Positions 33,985-43,498 are shown, numbered from the stretch's first letter. The stretch: 64,000 nt of DNA from Bacillus sp. SKDU12 (GCF_010093085.1 NZ_MSRC01000010.1:62001-126000), one strand, 5' to 3'. A program made the numbers and translations. The notes: a model not told the origin generated them from the letters alone.

Positions 33985-34332
33985 TTATGCCCAGGATTTC
34001 ACTTTTTCGTTATCTGTCACAAAGAGAAGCACTTTCCCTTCATCTAAACGTTTTTCGAATTGTGCGGCCTCATCTTTAGAAAAGCCGATTTCATGAATTT
34101 TGTTGCGAAGCTCGTCTCCTTTTTTATTAAACATGTTGCCTACCACATGTTTGAGACCTGTTTCTTTGGCTCCGATCGTGTTGGCATTCGTGTTGTCTGC
34201 CAGCCGTTCCGTTCTGTCATCGTCGTGAGATAAGACGTATACATCTTCTTTCGCAACACCCATTTGCTGTAATTCTTCTACATCCTTCATGAGCTGTTCG
34301 TCGTTTGTATACTCTTTTACAACTGGTTTCAT
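33985..34332 (-). CDS. yflT: General stress protein 17M (YflT, DUF1269-like domain)
   Basis: A 115-residue protein. The start has the wording VVKEYTNDEQLMKDVEEL and then GVAKEDVYVLSHDDDRTERL, the N-terminal domain shared by general stress protein 17M and related heat-induced proteins. GAAGGAGGA precedes the ATG. A perfect-spacing sigma-B promoter lies 38-62 bp upstream. There is no membrane helix or catalytic motif. Known in B. subtilis as a sigma-B-dependent stress protein of unknown mechanism. Confidence 0.94.
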   Translation of the reverse strand: MKPVVKEYTNDEQLMKDVEELQQMGVAKEDVYVLSHDDDRTERLADNTNANTIGAKETGLKHVVGNMFNKKGDELRNKIHEIGFSKDEAAQFEKRLDEGKVLLFVTDNEKVKSWA

Positions 34333-34369
34333 TTCGATCTTCCTCCTTCATGATTATTATATTTCTTTC

Positions 34370-34394
34370 ATACCCGATCCCATGTTGCTGAAAC
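34370..34394 (-). promoter_or_regulatory. Sigma-B promoter of yflT
   Basis: GTTTCA (34394-34389), 13-bp spacer, GGGTAT (34375-34370): -10 perfect, -35 five of six. Confidence 0.85.
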
Positions 34395-34573
34395 AGATTC
34401 TAGAACATTAGGAGAAAAACAGGAAGAATGGTGGTAGCCATTACTTTCCGCGCGTGGTAAAGTAATAGGAATGACGAATATTTTCAGAAAAGTCAAAACT
34501 GAAGAGAAACTGCTGCCCGGAGCAAACGATCATGAATGGCTTTATATATCCGTACGAGCAGGAGGTATGTCTA

Positions 34574-34942
34574 ATGCAATATTTTTCACCAGAACAGCAA
34601 TACAATGCTTGGGTTGTGAGTGATTTAGTCAAACAGATTTTTCATCAGCGCGTCGGCTGTTCACCCGGAATTCACGAGCTTGCAGTCTTTGCCGAGGAAC
34701 ATTTTCATATTGATATCGACTTTGTGTTTTCGATTATTATGAATATCGGCGACATCGAATTTGCTCTCACAGAAGAAATAGAAAAGAAATTGTCCAGCTA
34801 TCTCGGCACTCTCCTTCCATATGTCAATAATGATATGCTTGAAACCTCTAAAGCCAATGCCAATGCCTATTTATCCCGCCAACACGGCAATACTGTATAC
34901 CACTTATTTGTCTCAGACGATGCTTTCATGAGAAAGCAGTAA
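34574..34942 (+). CDS. yfmB: DUF3212-type protein YfmB
   Basis: A 122-residue soluble protein recognised as YfmB. It starts at the ATG at 34574 behind AGGAGGT; an in-frame ATG 14 codons earlier covers the RBS. The fold looks mixed alpha/beta, with [23 protein letters not shown] in the middle. No catalytic motif is visible. A 100-bp gap with an iron-type promoter separates it from yfmC, so it is not part of that operon. Function unknown. Confidence 0.85.
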   Translation: MQYFSPEQQYNAWVVSDLVKQIFHQRVGCSPGIHELAVFAEEHFHIDIDFVFSIIMNIGDIEFALTEEIEKKLSSYLGTLLPYVNNDMLETSKANANAYLSRQHGNTVYHLFVSDDAFMRKQ

Positions 34943-34969
34943 CATCACTCTTTCTCTGCTAAAAAAATA

Positions 34970-34997
34970 TTGACATCATAAGCCATACTATTATAGT
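34970..34997 (+). promoter_or_regulatory. Sigma-A promoter of yfmCDEF
   Basis: TTGACA (34970-34975), 16-bp spacer, TATAGT (34992-34997), just upstream of the Fur box. Confidence 0.65.
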
Positions 34998-35006
34998 GTT
35001 TACATG

Positions 35007-35021
35007 TGATAATGATTCTCA
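35007..35021. promoter_or_regulatory. Fur box controlling yfmCDEF
   Basis: TGATAAT-G-ATTCTCA, a 7-1-7 Fur site with one mismatch in the second arm, placed just after the -10, where bound Fur would block transcription when iron is plentiful. Confidence 0.8.
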
Positions 35022-35049
35022 TTACTAAATCTGAAAAAGGAAGATTGAC

Positions 35050-35997
35050 ATGCGGACCTATTCTAACAAGTTAATTGCCATCATGAGTGTTGTATTGATT
35101 GCCTGCTTCATCATATCGGGCTGTTCATCCAGCCAAAATAACAGCGGAAGCGGCGAAAGCAAGTCTAAGGATTCAAGAGTGATCCGGCACGAAGAAGGAA
35201 AAACGCCAGTAAGCGGCACACCTAAACGGGTGGTTGTCCTTGAGCTTTCATTTTTGGATGCTGTTCATCATCTCGGCATTACGCCGGTGGGTATCGCCGA
35301 TGATAACAAAAAAGATATGATTAAAAAGCTTGTCGGCAGCTCCATTGATTATACATCTGTCGGCACACGCAGCGAACCGAATCTTGAGGTTATCAGCTCT
35401 TTAAACCCAGATTTAATCATCGCTGACGCTAAACGCCATAAAAACATTTACAAACAGCTGAAAAACATCGCACCGACGATTGAATTGAAGAGCCGGGAAG
35501 CGACATACGACGAAACGATCGACAGTTTCACAACGATCGCTAAAGCATTAAATAAAGAAAGTGAAGGGAAAGAAAAGCTCGCCGAACACAACAAAGTCAT
35601 TAACAATCTAAAAGCGGAGCTTCCGAAAGATGAAAACCGTAATATTACTCTCGGAGTAGCAAGAGCTGATTCGTTCCAGCTTCATACGTCATCATCCTAT
35701 GACGGAGAAATCTTCAGCATGCTCGGCTTTACACACGCTGTGAAGTCTGATAATGCCTATCAAGAGGTAAGCCTTGAGCAATTGAGCAAAATCGATCCTG
35801 ATATTTTGTTCATCTCTGCCAACGAAGGCAAAACCATTGTAGACGAGTGGAAAACGAATCCGATCTGGAAAAACCTCAAAGCGGTGAAAAATGGACAAGT
35901 CTATGATGCGGACCGCGACACGTGGACAAGATTCAGAGGCATCAAGTCTAGTGAAACAAGCGCCAAAGACGTGCTCAAAAAAGTGTATAATAAGTAG
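35050..35997 (+). CDS. yfmC: Fe(III)-dicitrate-binding lipoprotein
   Basis: A 315-residue ABC substrate-binding lipoprotein. The lipobox is CFIISGC (lipidated Cys at ~25), followed by a Ser/Asn-rich linker. The TroA/FhuD-type fold shows KRVVVLELSFLDAVHHLGITPVG (~60-82) and EPNLEVISSLNPDLIIAD (~115-132). In B. subtilis YfmC captures ferric citrate. It leads the yfmC-yfmD-yfmE-yfmF operon behind a Fur box. The RBS is AAAAGGAAG. Confidence 0.95.
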   Translation: MRTYSNKLIAIMSVVLIACFIISGCSSSQNNSGSGESKSKDSRVIRHEEGKTPVSGTPKRVVVLELSFLDAVHHLGITPVGIADDNKKDMIKKLVGSSIDYTSVGTRSEPNLEVISSLNPDLIIADAKRHKNIYKQLKNIAPTIELKSREATYDETIDSFTTIAKALNKESEGKEKLAEHNKVINNLKAELPKDENRNITLGVARADSFQLHTSSSYDGEIFSMLGFTHAVKSDNAYQEVSLEQLSKIDPDILFISANEGKTIVDEWKTNPIWKNLKAVKNGQVYDADRDTWTRFRGIKSSETSAKDVLKKVYNK

Positions 35998-36068
35998 GAC
36001 AAAAGAGAAGCGAGGGGGAAATCCTTGCTTCTTCGTTTTTGACCAGACGCAGTAAGGAAGTGAACCTG

Positions 36069-37070
36069 TTGTATCATTCTGCCAAACGGCGTTCATCATC
36101 AAGACTGATGATGTTCACCATCGCACTCATCATTTTCATATTCGGGCTTGGGCTGAATCTTTCAGTAGGAGCCTCAGACATCGGCATCATAGATTCATTG
36201 AAATATCTTTTTGTATGGGATGGTTCAAAGGAACAGCTCATCATCTCTACTCTTCGTCTTCCCCGCACATTAATCGGCGTTTTTGTCGGCGCGAGCCTGG
36301 CCGTAGCAGGAGCGCTGATGCAAGCCATGACCAGAAACCCTCTGGCTTCACCTCAAATTTTCGGTGTGAATGCGGGTGCGTCGTTTTTTGTCGTTGCTTC
36401 TCTCGTTCTTCTGCCGGCATCATCCTACTCTTCGGTAGTATTCGCTTTTGCAGGTGCGGCTGCTGGCGGTGCGATTGTGTACATGATTGCCTCCTCGGGC
36501 GGAATGACGCCTGTTAAGCTCGCGCTGTCAGGAATGGCGGTGCATTTGTTCCTCTCCTCTATGACACAGGCCGTCATTATCTTAAATGAGTCGGGAGAGG
36601 ATGTGCTGTACTGGATGACAGGCGCGATTGACGGAAGCAACTGGCAGGACGTCATGACCATCGCTCCGTTTTCTGTCATCGGCATCGGACTGGCTCTCGT
36701 ATTTTCCGGTTCTGTTTCTGTACTTGGTCTCGGCGACGAAACAGCAAAAGGGCTCGGGCAAAATATGAACGGCATCCGAATTCTGATCAGCTTTATCATC
36801 TTAATTCTTTCTGGCGCTTCCGTAGCTGTCGCCGGGCCGATCGGCTTTGTCGGACTTCTCATTCCGCATATTGTCCGCAAGCTGATCGGAGAACATTATC
36901 AATACGTCCTTCCGTTTTCGGCGCTGTTCGGAGCCATTTTGCTGGTGTACGCAGATGTTCTGGCCAGATGGATTGCATTTCCTTATGAATCACCGGTCGG
37001 CATCGTCACCGCGATTATTGGAACACCATTTTTCTTATATTTGGCAAGGAAAGGGCGAAACCTGAAATGA
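36069..37070 (+). CDS. yfmD: Ferric-citrate ABC transporter permease YfmD
   Basis: A 333-residue FecCD/BtuC-family permease with about nine to ten membrane helices. The conserved RLPRTLIGVFVGASLAVAGALMQ is near residue 55 and GPIGFVGLLIPHIVRKLIG (the ATPase-coupling EAA-like loop) near 265. I chose TTG at 36069: TAAGGAAGTGAA, almost the full anti-SD complement, ends three bases before it. A GTG at 36060 overlaps that site, and a TTG at 36039 lies ~20 bases after its nearest purine tract. It pairs with YfmE, whose ATG overlaps its stop (ATGA). Confidence 0.92.
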   Translation: MYHSAKRRSSSRLMMFTIALIIFIFGLGLNLSVGASDIGIIDSLKYLFVWDGSKEQLIISTLRLPRTLIGVFVGASLAVAGALMQAMTRNPLASPQIFGVNAGASFFVVASLVLLPASSYSSVVFAFAGAAAGGAIVYMIASSGGMTPVKLALSGMAVHLFLSSMTQAVIILNESGEDVLYWMTGAIDGSNWQDVMTIAPFSVIGIGLALVFSGSVSVLGLGDETAKGLGQNMNGIRILISFIILILSGASVAVAGPIGFVGLLIPHIVRKLIGEHYQYVLPFSALFGAILLVYADVLARWIAFPYESPVGIVTAIIGTPFFLYLARKGRNLK

Positions 37071-38068
37071 AGAAAACAACTAGAAAACAAAAACGCCCCT
37101 TGCTGGCGATACTTATATTGGCTGCACTTCTGATCATTCTGTCCGTCATCAGCATTGGTTTCGGTGCATTATACATTTCACCGGGTGCTGTGTTGGCGAA
37201 TTTGCTGGGGATAGATCATTCCTTTGAATTCATTATCCAGCAATACCGTCTTCCGCGAATATTATTAGCGATTTTGGCCGGTGCCGGGCTTGCCGCGGCC
37301 GGAGCGATTTTGCAGGGGGTCATTCGCAACCCGCTCGCTTCTCCGGACGTTGTCGGCATTTCAAAAGGATCAGGGCTTGCCGCGATGGCGGTCATTCTGG
37401 TCTTCCCTGAATCACCGGTATACGTGCTTCCGTTCTCCGCATTTGCCGGCGCAGCCATTATTGCTGTACTATTATTAGTGATAGCCCGTAAAAAAAGCAT
37501 CCAGCCTTCTTCATTGGCTTTATCAGGCATCGCCTTAGGCGCGGTCTGCCATGCCGGGATGCAATATATGATGGTTAAGTTTCCGGGCGATGTGAATGCT
37601 GCACTCATTTGGCTGACAGGCAGCCTTTGGGGAAGAAACTGGGAAGAAGTCAAGCTGCTCGTGCCATGGCTTTTGATTCTTTTGCCGATCGTCTGCATTC
37701 TCATACCGAAACTGGATCTTATGTCACTCGGTGATGAGCTTGCGCAGGGTCTCGGAGAAAACGCAAACCGTTTGAGATTCACCCTGATTTTCACCGCGGT
37801 TGCACTGGCGGGAAGCTGTGTAGCCGTCGTCGGCTCAATCGGTTTTATCGGCTTGCTTGCTCCGCATATCGCCAGACGGCTTGCCGGAGAAAAAGCTAAA
37901 TATTTACTGCCTGCATCGGCACTGATTGGTGCTATTATATTATTAATTTCAGATACGCTAGGGCGCGGCATTATGCCCCCCGTTGAAATACCGGCCGGAA
38001 TATTGACAGCCGTGATCGGCGCGCCTTATTTCTTATATTTATTGAAATTCGAAGCGAGGAAACAGTAG
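37067..38068 (+). CDS. yfmE: Ferric-citrate ABC transporter permease YfmE
   Basis: A 333-residue FecCD-family permease, paralogous to YfmD. It shows RLPRILLAILAGAGLAAAGAILQGVIRNPLA near residue 62 and the coupling loop GSIGFIGLLAPHIARRLAG near 265. Four-base ATGA overlap with yfmD implies translational coupling. YfmD and YfmE should form the heterodimeric pore through which iron from YfmC enters the cytoplasm. Confidence 0.94.
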   Translation: MKKTTRKQKRPLLAILILAALLIILSVISIGFGALYISPGAVLANLLGIDHSFEFIIQQYRLPRILLAILAGAGLAAAGAILQGVIRNPLASPDVVGISKGSGLAAMAVILVFPESPVYVLPFSAFAGAAIIAVLLLVIARKKSIQPSSLALSGIALGAVCHAGMQYMMVKFPGDVNAALIWLTGSLWGRNWEEVKLLVPWLLILLPIVCILIPKLDLMSLGDELAQGLGENANRLRFTLIFTAVALAGSCVAVVGSIGFIGLLAPHIARRLAGEKAKYLLPASALIGAIILLISDTLGRGIMPPVEIPAGILTAVIGAPYFLYLLKFEARKQ

Positions 38069-38080
38069 GGAGAGGATACC

Positions 38081-38884
38081 ATGGGAAAACTGGCTGCAGA
38101 CCAGCTCACTCTTTCATATGACAGCACAGTGATTATTGACGGAGTCGACTTAAAGATAGAAGAAGGAAAAATCACTGCGCTCATCGGCGCCAATGGCTGC
38201 GGGAAATCAACAATTCTTAAATCGCTCGCCAGGCTGATGGCTCCAAAAAGCGGTACGGTCCTATTGGAAGGAAAAGATATCCACCGCCAGCCGTCCAAAG
38301 AAGTCGCAAAAAAGCTGGCCATTCTTCCTCAAGCTCCTCAGGCCCCTGAAGGATTGACGGTAGAGGAATTATGCTATTTCGGCAGACATCCTCACAAAAA
38401 GCTGTTATCCAAGCATACCCAAGAGGATCATGACATGGTAGAGTGGGCGCTGGAAGCAACAGGCATGATTGAGCTGAAGGAACGCACGCTGGATGCCCTG
38501 TCAGGCGGCCAAAGACAAAGAGCATGGATTTCCATGGCGCTTGCGCAAGGCACTGATTTGCTGTTGCTTGATGAGCCGACTACGTATTTAGACATCTCAC
38601 ATCAGATTGAGGTGCTCGAGCTGCTGAAAAGGCTGAACCGTGATTATGGCCGCACCATAGTCATGGTGCTTCATGATTTAAATCAGGCCGCTCAATATGC
38701 TGACTATCTGGTCAGTGTGCTGGACGGTAAAATCTATAACGCCGGAACACCGGAAGATGTGTTTACCCAGCCATTTTTCCGTGAAGTCTTCGGCTTGGAA
38801 TGCTGCATCATGAGAAGCCCGATCGACCACAAGCCCATGTGCCTGCCGACGGGACTGTGCCCGAAATTACGGGCGACAACTTAA
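38081..38884 (+). CDS. yfmF: Ferric-citrate ABC transporter ATPase YfmF
   Basis: A 267-residue FepC-type ABC ATPase. Walker [10 protein letters not shown] (~38-46), the signature LSGGQRQR (~140) and Walker [13 protein letters not shown] (~160) are intact, with the switch His in [10 protein letters not shown] (~195). GGGAGAGGA is seven bases before the ATG, 12 bp after yfmE. It energises the YfmDE permease and closes the operon. Confidence 0.95.
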   Translation: MGKLAADQLTLSYDSTVIIDGVDLKIEEGKITALIGANGCGKSTILKSLARLMAPKSGTVLLEGKDIHRQPSKEVAKKLAILPQAPQAPEGLTVEELCYFGRHPHKKLLSKHTQEDHDMVEWALEATGMIELKERTLDALSGGQRQRAWISMALAQGTDLLLLDEPTTYLDISHQIEVLELLKRLNRDYGRTIVMVLHDLNQAAQYADYLVSVLDGKIYNAGTPEDVFTQPFFREVFGLECCIMRSPIDHKPMCLPTGLCPKLRATT

Positions 38885-38894
38885 ACATGTTGGA

Positions 38895-38930
38895 CAAAAG
38901 CTCAAAACGATAAACGTTTTGAGCTTTTGT
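38895..38930 (+). terminator. yfmF terminator
   Basis: CAAAAGCTCAAAACG / CGTTTTGAGCTTTTG stem after the operon. Confidence 0.85.
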
Positions 38931-38957
38931 TATTCTTTCAGCAAAATTAAAGAACAA

Positions 38958-38986
38958 TTGACGTATACCAGCTTACCTTTTGTATT
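38958..38986 (+). promoter_or_regulatory. Candidate promoter of yfmJ
   Basis: TTGACG (38958-38963), 17-bp spacer, TGTATT (38981-38986). No trace of the yfmG-yfmH-yfmI genes that stand here in 168 is visible in this gap. Confidence 0.5.
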
Positions 38987-39044
38987 TCCACTCCTCTCCA
39001 TGTTACAGTGGTGTCAAATCAAGTAAAGTGATAGGAGGATGAAA

Positions 39045-40064
39045 ATGACAGCATCTCAGCAGCAAATTCAATTAGCAAGACGTCCGAAGGGTGTTCCCGT
39101 TCACGAAGACTTCCGTTTTGAAAGCATTCCGGTCCCCGAAGCAAAGCAGGGGGAAGTGCTTGTCAAAACACTTTATGTATCGGTTGATCCTTACATGCGC
39201 GGACGTATGCAGGATACAAAATCATATGTTGAACCGTTCGCTCTGGATGAAGCGCTCTCCGGCGGGGTCATCGCTGAAGTTATGTCAGACGGTGATCATT
39301 TGAAAAAAGGTGATATTGCCATCGGAAACCTCAGCTGGCAGGAATTTTCCGCTGTAAGCGAGTCCGCTTTGCGAAAAATTGATACAAGTCTCGCTCCCGC
39401 TTCGGCCTATCTAGGCATTTTAGGGATGACCGGCTTGACGGCATACTTCGGACTGCTGGATATCGGGCGTCCGAAAGAGGGTGAAACCGTGGTCGTCTCC
39501 GGAGCTGCGGGAGCCGTTGGTTCAACGGTCGGACAGATTGCTAAAATTAAAGGCGCGCGAGTCGTCGGCATCGCGGGCTCTGATGAAAAAATCAAGTATT
39601 TAAAACAGGAGCTTCAGTTTGACGAAGCCATCAATTACAAAACAGCAAATGACATCCAAAAAGCGCTTGAAGACGCTTGTCCTGACGGTATTGATGTGTA
39701 TTTTGACAATGTCGGCGGGCCGATTTCAGATGCGGTCATGAATCTGCTTAATGAATTTGCCCGCGTCCCGGTGTGCGGCGCCATTTCTTCCTACAACGCG
39801 GAAAGTGAAGCAGACGACATGGGCCCTCGCGTCCAATCAAAGCTGATCAAAACGAAGGCACTGATGCAAGGATTTATCGTAAGCGACTACTCTGATCGCT
39901 TTTCTGAGGGAGCAAAACAGCTGGCCGAATGGCTGAAGGACGGCAAGCTCCATTACGAGGAAACGATCACAGACGGCTTCGACAACATTCCTGACGCGTT
40001 TCTCGGCTTATTTAAAGGCGAAAACAAAGGAAAACAGCTGATTAAAGTCACTGATCCGAGTTAA
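39045..40064 (+). CDS. yfmJ: Zinc-independent medium-chain oxidoreductase (alkenal/one reductase-like)
   Basis: A 339-residue MDR-superfamily protein of the prostaglandin/alkenal reductase type (also leukotriene B4 12-hydroxydehydrogenase-like). The NADP motif VVVSGAAGAVGSTVGQIAK (~148-166) is AAxGxxG; SVDPYMRGRM (~46-55) is the family hallmark. No zinc cysteines. It probably reduces alpha,beta-unsaturated aldehydes/ketones or quinones. The ATG at 39045 lies six bases after GGAGG; an ATG two codons earlier abuts the RBS. Ends at a terminator. Confidence 0.92.
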   Translation: MTASQQQIQLARRPKGVPVHEDFRFESIPVPEAKQGEVLVKTLYVSVDPYMRGRMQDTKSYVEPFALDEALSGGVIAEVMSDGDHLKKGDIAIGNLSWQEFSAVSESALRKIDTSLAPASAYLGILGMTGLTAYFGLLDIGRPKEGETVVVSGAAGAVGSTVGQIAKIKGARVVGIAGSDEKIKYLKQELQFDEAINYKTANDIQKALEDACPDGIDVYFDNVGGPISDAVMNLLNEFARVPVCGAISSYNAESEADDMGPRVQSKLIKTKALMQGFIVSDYSDRFSEGAKQLAEWLKDGKLHYEETITDGFDNIPDAFLGLFKGENKGKQLIKVTDPS

Positions 40065-40072
40065 ATTGCCGT

Positions 40073-40110
40073 TGAACAAGGAGGTCTTTTTGCCCTCCTT
40101 GTTGTGTTTA
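40073..40110. terminator. Bidirectional terminator yfmJ/yfmK
   Basis: AACAAGGAGG / CCTCCTTGTT-type stem followed by GTGTTTATT. Confidence 0.8.
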
Positions 40111-40117
40111 TTCGACA

Positions 40118-40564
40118 TCAGCAGCGAAGAGTCAAAGTGAAAAACCCATCGTCATCAGGTTTCGTTTCTTCCAACTTAAAACCAACTGCTTGAAAGCAAG
40201 CCAAACTGATTTGATTGTCTTCTTCGATACATGCAGCCCATTCCCGCACACTAGAAAAATCAGGTTCGTTCAGCAGTTTTTTTAATATTTGTTTTCCGTA
40301 CCCTTGAAGACGGTACAGAGGATTGACGATCAATCCAATATACGTCCGCTTCTCTCCGAACTCAATAACGGCCATGCCCGCCGGCAGCTGTCCATCATAT
40401 GCCATGATAACAGTATCTTCTTTATCTTTACTCACTCGTTCATACCATATACCTAATGGCAGCATCCCATCCATTCTCCGTTTCGTATCCTCATTTTTAA
40501 ACCACTGTTTAAGGATTACCAGCTCAGATTCCTCCATTATTTTAAACCTATCTATTGAGACCAT
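40118..40564 (-). CDS. yfmK: GNAT-family acetyltransferase YfmK
   Basis: A 148-residue GNAT domain protein. The acetyl-CoA loop is visible as NPLYRLQGYGKQILKKLL (~85-102, the Q/RxxGxG/A motif). Strands around AYDGQLPAGMAVIEFG and a C-terminal AVGFKLEE follow the GNAT pattern. The substrate is unknown. RBS AGGGGGATG precedes the ATG at 40564. Single gene. Confidence 0.85.
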   Translation of the reverse strand: MVSIDRFKIMEESELVILKQWFKNEDTKRRMDGMLPLGIWYERVSKDKEDTVIMAYDGQLPAGMAVIEFGEKRTYIGLIVNPLYRLQGYGKQILKKLLNEPDFSSVREWAACIEEDNQISLACFQAVGFKLEETKPDDDGFFTLTLRC

Positions 40565-40604
40565 TTCTCATCCCCCTGTATAATATTTTCTATTATTTTA
40601 CAAC

Positions 40605-40636
40605 AAAAAAAGAGGGCTTTCCGCCCTCCTTTTTAT
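40605..40636 (-). terminator. yfmL terminator
   Basis: AGGAGGGC / GCCCTCT-type stem with T and A runs, after the yfmL stop. Confidence 0.8.
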
Positions 40637-41763
40637 TTTGTCTTCAGTTTTCCGCCTGTATAAACAGCTTCACTCAGCTCCACGCCAAGCTTCTTCGCCA
40701 TTTTTTTCAGCTTTGATTCTTCCAATTTCGTAACGAGGCTCAGCACGCTGCCTTCTTTTCCGGCCCGGCCTGTTCGGCCTGATCTGTGAACATAGCCATC
40801 TTCGTCAGGAATATCGGCATGAATCACGTACGGAAGATTTTCAATATCTAAGCCGCGTGCGGCAATATCAGTTGCCAATAAGAGCGGGAATTCTCCGTCT
40901 TCGAATGCGGCAATGATCTTCGCCCGCTCCATTTTTTTCGCTTCACTGTGTAAAACGCCGAGATCGACATGGTGATACGCCAGCTTTTCCGCGTACACAC
41001 TCAGGTTGCCGATGTCTCTCACAAATACGAGCGCCTGCATGCCTTGAAGTCTTGACAGCTTTTGCAGCAACTTCACCTTGTCGCGCTGGTCGCAAATTAG
41101 GTATTGATGCTTCACTTTTCCAGCTTCCGTCTTGCTTCGCTGTACCTTCAGCACTTCAGGCTCTTGCGTCAATTCACGAAGTACATCCTCTGTTTCTTTT
41201 TTGAGCGTGGCAGAAAAACAAAGAAGCTGGCGGTCTCTTAATGTTGTTTTAATGATTTGCTTCATCGTTTCGCGATGCTCCGGCAGAATAAGCTGATCCG
41301 CTTCATCGAGTACGATTGTTTTCACTTCATGCATTTTGAGCTTCTTCGCTTTAATCAGTTCAAACACCCTGCCCGGCGTCCCAACGATGATATGCGGGTG
41401 TTTTTTCAGCTTCTCTAGCTGCTTCTTTACATTCGCCCCGCCGATTAAGGAAGCCGCGCGCAGCTCTGATCCTGCTTTCCAATCCTGAATCACCTGAAAA
41501 ATCTGCATCACCAGCTCACGGGAAGGCGCTAAAATCACCGCCTGCGGATGCTTCTGGTCAGGCTTGATCCTCTCTAAGACTGGCAGTGCGTATGCAAGTG
41601 TTTTACCCGTGCCTGTCGGTGACTCCGCGATAACATCCTTTCCGTCCATGATCAGCTGTGCTGTCTGCTCCTGTACAGGAGTTGGCTTTTGAAAGCCCGA
41701 AGTATTCCAATTCTCTTGTATAAATGATTGTGCATTATGTAAAAATGGCCAAGTTTGCGTCAT
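40633..41763 (-). CDS. yfmL: DEAD-box RNA helicase
   Basis: A 376-residue DEAD-box helicase. Motifs in order: Q-motif FQKPTPVQEQ (~24), I ESPTGTGKT (~45), Ia APSRELVMQ (~78), II as DEAD (VLDEADQL, ~150), III FSATL (~187), IV and V in ATDIAARGLDI (~297), VI HRSGRTGR (~328). It lacks the C-terminal RNA-binding extension of DbpA. YfmL in B. subtilis assists ribosome assembly and cold growth. Start at the ATG at 41763 behind GAGGAG. Confidence 0.95.
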   Translation of the reverse strand: MTQTWPFLHNAQSFIQENWNTSGFQKPTPVQEQTAQLIMDGKDVIAESPTGTGKTLAYALPVLERIKPDQKHPQAVILAPSRELVMQIFQVIQDWKAGSELRAASLIGGANVKKQLEKLKKHPHIIVGTPGRVFELIKAKKLKMHEVKTIVLDEADQLILPEHRETMKQIIKTTLRDRQLLCFSATLKKETEDVLRELTQEPEVLKVQRSKTEAGKVKHQYLICDQRDKVKLLQKLSRLQGMQALVFVRDIGNLSVYAEKLAYHHVDLGVLHSEAKKMERAKIIAAFEDGEFPLLLATDIAARGLDIENLPYVIHADIPDEDGYVHRSGRTGRAGKEGSVLSLVTKLEESKLKKMAKKLGVELSEAVYTGGKLKTK

Positions 41764-41937
41764 TTTCGTTCTCCTCAATTCTTGAAATCTATTCCATAGT
41801 ATCTCAAAACCTCGTCCGGAACGCAATTTTTCTTTTTCTTTCCTATACCTTTCAACATTCTGATTCCTCCTTTATAATCAAAAGGGTGAATATTACACGG
41901 CGATTGCCCGTGTTTGATAAACGATAGAGGTGTAAAT

Positions 41938-43494
41938 ATGAGTATTTTATCTGTAAAGGATTTAAGCCACGGCTTCGGTGACCGTGCCATTTTTAATAAC
42001 GTCTCCTTCCGTCTGTTAAAAGGCGAACACGTCGGGCTGATCGGCGCGAACGGCGAAGGAAAATCGACCTTCATGAATATTATTACCGGAAAGCTTGAAC
42101 CTGATGAGGGAAAAGTCGAATGGTCAAAAAATGTTCGTGTCGGCTACCTGGATCAGCATACTGTTCTGGAAAAAGGAAAATCCATTCGTGATGTCCTGAA
42201 AGACGCGTTCCATTATTTATTTGCGATGGAAGAGGAAATGAATGAGATTTACAACAAAATGGGTGAAAGTGATCCCGATGAGCTTGAAAAGCTTCTCGAA
42301 GAAGTCGGCGTCATTCAAGACGCGCTGACAAACAATGATTTTTATATCATTGATTCCAAGGTGGAAGAAATCGCCCGCGGCCTCGGTTTGAGTGATATCG
42401 GTTTGGAGCGCGATGTCACTGACTTGAGCGGCGGACAGCGCACGAAGGTTCTTCTCGCCAAGCTTCTCCTTGAAAAGCCGGAAATTCTGCTTCTCGATGA
42501 GCCGACCAACTATCTTGATGAACAGCATATTGAATGGCTGAAACGCTACCTGCAGGAATACGAGAACGCGTTTATCCTGATTTCCCATGATATTCCGTTC
42601 TTAAACAGCGTCATCAACCTGATTTATCACGTTGAAAATCAAGAGCTGACACGCTATGCCGGCGACTACCATCAGTTTATGGAAGTCTACGAGGTGAAGA
42701 AACAGCAGCTTGAAGCGGCCTACAAAAAGCAGCAGCAGGAAGTTGCAGAGCTGAAGGATTTCGTTGCCCGCAACAAAGCGCGCGTCAGCACGAGAAACAT
42801 GGCGATGTCCCGCCAAAAGAAACTCGATAAGATGGATATGATTGAGCTTGCGGCAGAAAAGCCAAAGCCGGAATTTCACTTCAAGCCGGCAAGAACGTCA
42901 GGCAAGCTGATTTTCGAAACGAAGGACCTTGTGATCGGTTACGATTCTCCGCTGTCACGTCCGCTCAATCTCCGCATGGAGCGCGGCCAAAAAATCGCTC
43001 TTTACGGCGCGAACGGAATCGGAAAAACGACATTGCTGAAAAGCCTGCTTGGTGAGATCCAGCCGCTTGAAGGTTCGGTTGAACGCGGCGAGCATCTCTT
43101 TACCGGCTATTTCGAGCAAGAGGTCAAGGAAACAAACAACAATACGTGTATCGAAGAGGTATGGAGCGAATTCCCTTCTTATACCCAGTATGAAATCCGT
43201 GCCGCACTGGCAAAATGCGGACTGACGACAAAACATATCGAAAGCCGCGTCTCCGTATTAAGCGGAGGCGAAAAAGCGAAAGTCAGATTGTGCAAGCTGA
43301 TTAATTCAGAAACAAATCTGCTTGTGCTCGATGAGCCGACAAACCACTTGGATGTCGACGCGAAAGAAGAACTCAAGCGCGCCCTAAAAGAATACAAAGG
43401 CTCGATTCTGCTCATTTCCCACGAACCAGAGTTTTATATGGATATCGCGACAGAAACGTGGAACTGCGAGTCTTGGACGACGAAGGTGCTTTAA
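41938..43494 (+). CDS. yfmM: ABC-F ribosome-associated ATPase YfmM
   Basis: A 518-residue soluble ABC-F protein with two ATPase domains and no membrane segments. Walker A: GANGEGKST (36-44) and GANGIGKTT (~353). Signatures: LSGGQRTK and LSGGEKAK. Walker B: LLLDEPTNYLD and LVLDEPTNHLD. The linker (P-site tRNA interaction motif) is charged (VKKQQLEAAYKKQQQEV, ~246-262). ABC-F factors bind the ribosomal E site and rescue stalled translation or give antibiotic resistance. RBS AGAGGTG; start ATG at 41938. Confidence 0.95.
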   Translation: MSILSVKDLSHGFGDRAIFNNVSFRLLKGEHVGLIGANGEGKSTFMNIITGKLEPDEGKVEWSKNVRVGYLDQHTVLEKGKSIRDVLKDAFHYLFAMEEEMNEIYNKMGESDPDELEKLLEEVGVIQDALTNNDFYIIDSKVEEIARGLGLSDIGLERDVTDLSGGQRTKVLLAKLLLEKPEILLLDEPTNYLDEQHIEWLKRYLQEYENAFILISHDIPFLNSVINLIYHVENQELTRYAGDYHQFMEVYEVKKQQLEAAYKKQQQEVAELKDFVARNKARVSTRNMAMSRQKKLDKMDMIELAAEKPKPEFHFKPARTSGKLIFETKDLVIGYDSPLSRPLNLRMERGQKIALYGANGIGKTTLLKSLLGEIQPLEGSVERGEHLFTGYFEQEVKETNNNTCIEEVWSEFPSYTQYEIRAALAKCGLTTKHIESRVSVLSGGEKAKVRLCKLINSETNLLVLDEPTNHLDVDAKEELKRALKEYKGSILLISHEPEFYMDIATETWNCESWTTKVL

Positions 43495-43498
43495 TTCA

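Noticed and set aside
37216..37971. 251-residue minus-strand open frame opposite yfmE
   Set aside because: Pro/Ala/Ser-rich shadow of permease codons; yfmE is clearly the real gene.
38885..39044. Possible remnant of yfmG-yfmH-yfmI
   Set aside because: I looked for coding leftovers as at tre and cit and saw only a terminator, a promoter and an RBS.
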